Of a stretch of DNA of 31,493 bases, positions 30,118-31,493 are shown one piece after another. The position numbers and the translations under genes are program-made. The stretch is from a virus. Numbering within the stretch: the first letter of the stretch is position 1; every line of letters begins with the position of its first letter. The stretch lies in the IMG/VR virus record IMGVR_UViG_3300042566_000775, positions 1-31,493 of that record. One strand, written 5' to 3'. The notes under the pieces were generated by a model that was not told the DNA's origin, searched no databases, and saw only the letters and a list, made by a program, of their open reading frames with translations.

Positions 30118-30555
30118 TTAATTACACCAGCTTTGCTTTGCTTCGCCGTAGTACTCACGTGCAAATCCGTTGGCAATCAGCATTTGACGCAGACTTTGTC
30201 CGTTTAGTATGACATCTCCAAGCACACGTCCGCCATACTTGTCCCAGTCCATGAGCACAACTTGTCGCTTTTGGCTGTTGGCAACGGCTGCTTTGGTAAA
30301 GGCCGAGGCTGCTTCTCCACGTTGTGCTTCACTGGCACATTGAGCGCGGAATCCTTTTTCAGGAGTGTCAACACCAAAAACTCTAATACTGAGTTCTTTC
30401 TTGAGTGGTGCGGGCAAAAAGTCTGCTTGGAAAGCCACTGTGTCTCCGTCTATGACTCTGGTGATCACAGCGTCATAAACAACGCCAGGTTTTTGTTTGG
30501 GTTGTGCAAATGCCAAGCATGGCACAATGAGTAAGAGTGTTAGTAGTTTTTTCAT
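30118..30555 (-). CDS. Secreted SNase-type (thermonuclease-like) nuclease, 145 aa
   Basis: An N-terminal signal peptide is clear: MKK, a hydrophobic stretch LLTLLLIVPCLAFA, and a cleavage site after AFA (residue 17). The SNase fold residues are all present: D36 and D38 in VIDGDTV, R58 in SIRVFGVDTPE with D63, T64 and E66, and R110 in DKYGGRVLGDV. These correspond to the calcium and catalytic residues (D21, R35, D40, E43, R87) of staphylococcal nuclease. It would cut DNA or RNA in the periplasm or outside the cell. It lies between a fibre gene and the radical SAM gene. Confidence 0.9.
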   Translation of the reverse strand: MKKLLTLLLIVPCLAFAQPKQKPGVVYDAVITRVIDGDTVAFQADFLPAPLKKELSIRVFGVDTPEKGFRAQCASEAQRGEAASAFTKAAVANSQKRQVVLMDWDKYGGRVLGDVILNGQSLRQMLIANGFAREYYGEAKQSWCN

Positions 30556-30564
30556 ATTAAAATT

Positions 30565-31493
30565 TTAAGGTGTTACAACTATGATCTCACCTGTGGTGGG
30601 ATTGTAGTACATGGGAGAGAATCCTGCAGGTATTGAGCCTGATGTAGGTGCAGCAAAAGTCACACTGGTCACTGCTCGCACAGGCTTCACTGTGAATGTG
30701 TTAGCTGTGGTTTGATTCAAGTTGGCGCCAGTGGCGTTCAGGATGATTGAGTTGTTGCCTTGTGAAGTGCGACCAGCACTAAAACCAATGGCCACTGCTT
30801 GTATACCTTGACCAGACTGGCCAGCCCAATGACCAATAGCCACTGCGTTATTGCCCTGAGTGGTAACACCAGCTTCCGGACCAACGGCCACTGCGGCATT
30901 GCCTTGTGAGGTTTCGCCAGCAAGGATACCAATAGCCACGGCGTCTTCACCTTGTGAAGTTGCACCAGCGTTATCACCAATTGCTACTGCACTATCGCCT
31001 TGACTGGTATTACCAGCAGCTTGACCAATGGCTATTCCGGTAATACCTTGTGAAGTTTGTCCAGCATATAATCCAATGGCCACTGCCTGAGTACCTTGAG
31101 TATTTGCGCCTGCACCGTGACCAATGGCCACTGCGTCGTCACCTTGCAAAGCAACACCGCCACCGGCATTTTGTCCAATTGCCACTGCTGTTGATCCTTG
31201 AGTGGCACCGGCATTATCACCAATTGCAACACTTTGATTACCTTGATTGGTTAGTCCAGCACGATTACCAATGGCTACAGAACTTATGCCTTGACCGGTA
31301 TAACCAGCATTATTACCAATGGCCACTGCTGAGACGCTTTGTGTTTCGTTGCCGGCATATTGACCAATGGCCACAGCGTCAGTGCCTTGTGTGGTTTGGC
31401 CACTACTGAGTCCAATGGCCACTGATCGAGCACCTTGCAAAGTTGTTGCAGTAAATGCACCAATAGCCACGCCGTACTGGCCTTGAGCATCAA
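30565..31493 (-). CDS. YadA-like repeat fibre/adhesin protein (5' end outside window)
   Basis: At least 308 residues are visible; the true start lies past the window edge, and the first in-frame GTG (31470) is inside a repeat. About fourteen units of 16 residues follow the pattern xxAVAIGxxAGxTSQG (two units are 15 and 18 long), a left-handed beta-roll like the YadA head. The C-terminal about 60 residues differ (ILNATGANLNQTTANTFTVKPVR, ending in PMYYNPTTGEIIVV), like the C-terminal end of many phage fibres. A trimeric host-binding fibre is the likely role; proof would need the rest of the gene. Confidence 0.82.
   Translation of the reverse strand, partial: DAQGQYGVAIGAFTATTLQGARSVAIGLSSGQTTQGTDAVAIGQYAGNETQSVSAVAIGNNAGYTGQGISSVAIGNRAGLTNQGNQSVAIGDNAGATQGSTAVAIGQNAGGGVALQGDDAVAIGHGAGANTQGTQAVAIGLYAGQTSQGITGIAIGQAAGNTSQGDSAVAIGDNAGATSQGEDAVAIGILAGETSQGNAAVAVGPEAGVTTQGNNAVAIGHWAGQSGQGIQAVAIGFSAGRTSQGNNSIILNATGANLNQTTANTFTVKPVRAVTSVTFAAPTSGSIPAGFSPMYYNPTTGEIIVVTP
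30730..31470 (-). repeat. 48-bp tandem repeats in the fibre gene
   Basis: Coding units of 48 bp (16 codons) with a conserved core encoding AVAIG, recognisable on the plus strand as ccaatggccactgc-like blocks. They differ between units, so this is old duplication in a protein repeat, not a CRISPR array. Confidence 0.85.

Noticed and set aside
31050-31409. Plus-strand open frame of 119 codons in the repeat region
   Set aside because: It is antisense to the fibre repeats and owes its openness to the same 48-bp pattern; no ribosome site or family.
30730-31470. Regularly spaced 48-bp repeats that could look like a CRISPR array
   Set aside because: The repeats are in frame, encode AVAIG units of a fibre protein, vary in the conserved part, and have no unique spacers.
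1-31493. tRNA genes, rRNA genes, integrase or attachment sites
   Set aside because: No cloverleaf-like sequence, rRNA segment, integrase motif or duplicated att core was seen on reading; a tRNAscan search would be needed to exclude tRNAs fully.

Overview
The window reads as part of a T4-like myovirus genome, most likely from an aquatic environment. The phage call rests on a set of T4-type core genes seen together: TerL (gp17), the single-stranded DNA-binding protein gp32, UvsX, UvsY and UvsW, plus a weaker gp62-like clamp-loader candidate. Two virion or fibre proteins are cut by the window ends. There are no rRNA, tRNA, CRISPR or plasmid genes. Gene density is very high, with many 1-8 nt start/stop overlaps. 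No gap without a gene exceeds about 190 nt. Aquatic origin is an inference from the style of the accessory genes (glycosyltransferase islands, twitch-type radical SAM protein, AVAIG-repeat fibre). The host cannot be named from this sequence.

Layout, left to right. (1) 1-910: partial virion protein on the minus strand, divergent from a small plus-strand gene (956-1333). (2) 1308-5159: a tight eight-gene minus-strand operon. It holds a gp62-like protein, an SGNH-type hydrolase, a C2H2-finger protein, a DUF3307-like membrane protein and, last, a 189-residue protein that keeps the palm and finger motifs of bacterial replicative polymerase PolIII-alpha. (3) 5228-6088: an HNH homing endonuclease on the plus strand, running into the 3' end of uvsW. 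(4) 6039-8368: uvsW and an unknown gene, with their own sigma70-like promoter set directly against a terminator. (5) 8401-10589: an early-looking block of small genes and an AAA+ ATPase. It is served by three near-identical TTGACC-N17-TATAAT promoters and closed by an intrinsic terminator. Two genes of 38 and 58 codons lie here.

(6) 10687-19067: a glycan island. It contains four GT-A-type glycosyltransferases, four members of a capsule-biosynthesis-like family, two methyltransferases and a cytidylyltransferase-cupin fusion. Five of these genes (12251-15741) lie on the opposite strand. (7) 19093-22762: the recombination block uvsY, a small acidic gene, uvsX, an AT-rich unknown gene, and gp32. 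(8) 22948-30085: a large multidomain protein, terL, an SGNH-like hydrolase, a GT10-like glycosyltransferase and a radical SAM protein. (9) 30118-31493: a secreted SNase-type nuclease and a YadA-like repeat fibre.

Two apparent classes of start signal emerge. The early block uses near-consensus sigma70 promoters and strong Shine-Dalgarno sites. Six genes elsewhere (virion, glycan and radical SAM genes) have a TAAATA box, resembling the T4 late promoter, ending only 4-7 nt before the start codon, with no Shine-Dalgarno site. That spacing would give almost leaderless late mRNAs. The most notable coding finding is the miniature PolIII-alpha-like protein. Next are the radical SAM/GT/SGNH cassette in front of terL and the size of the glycan island.
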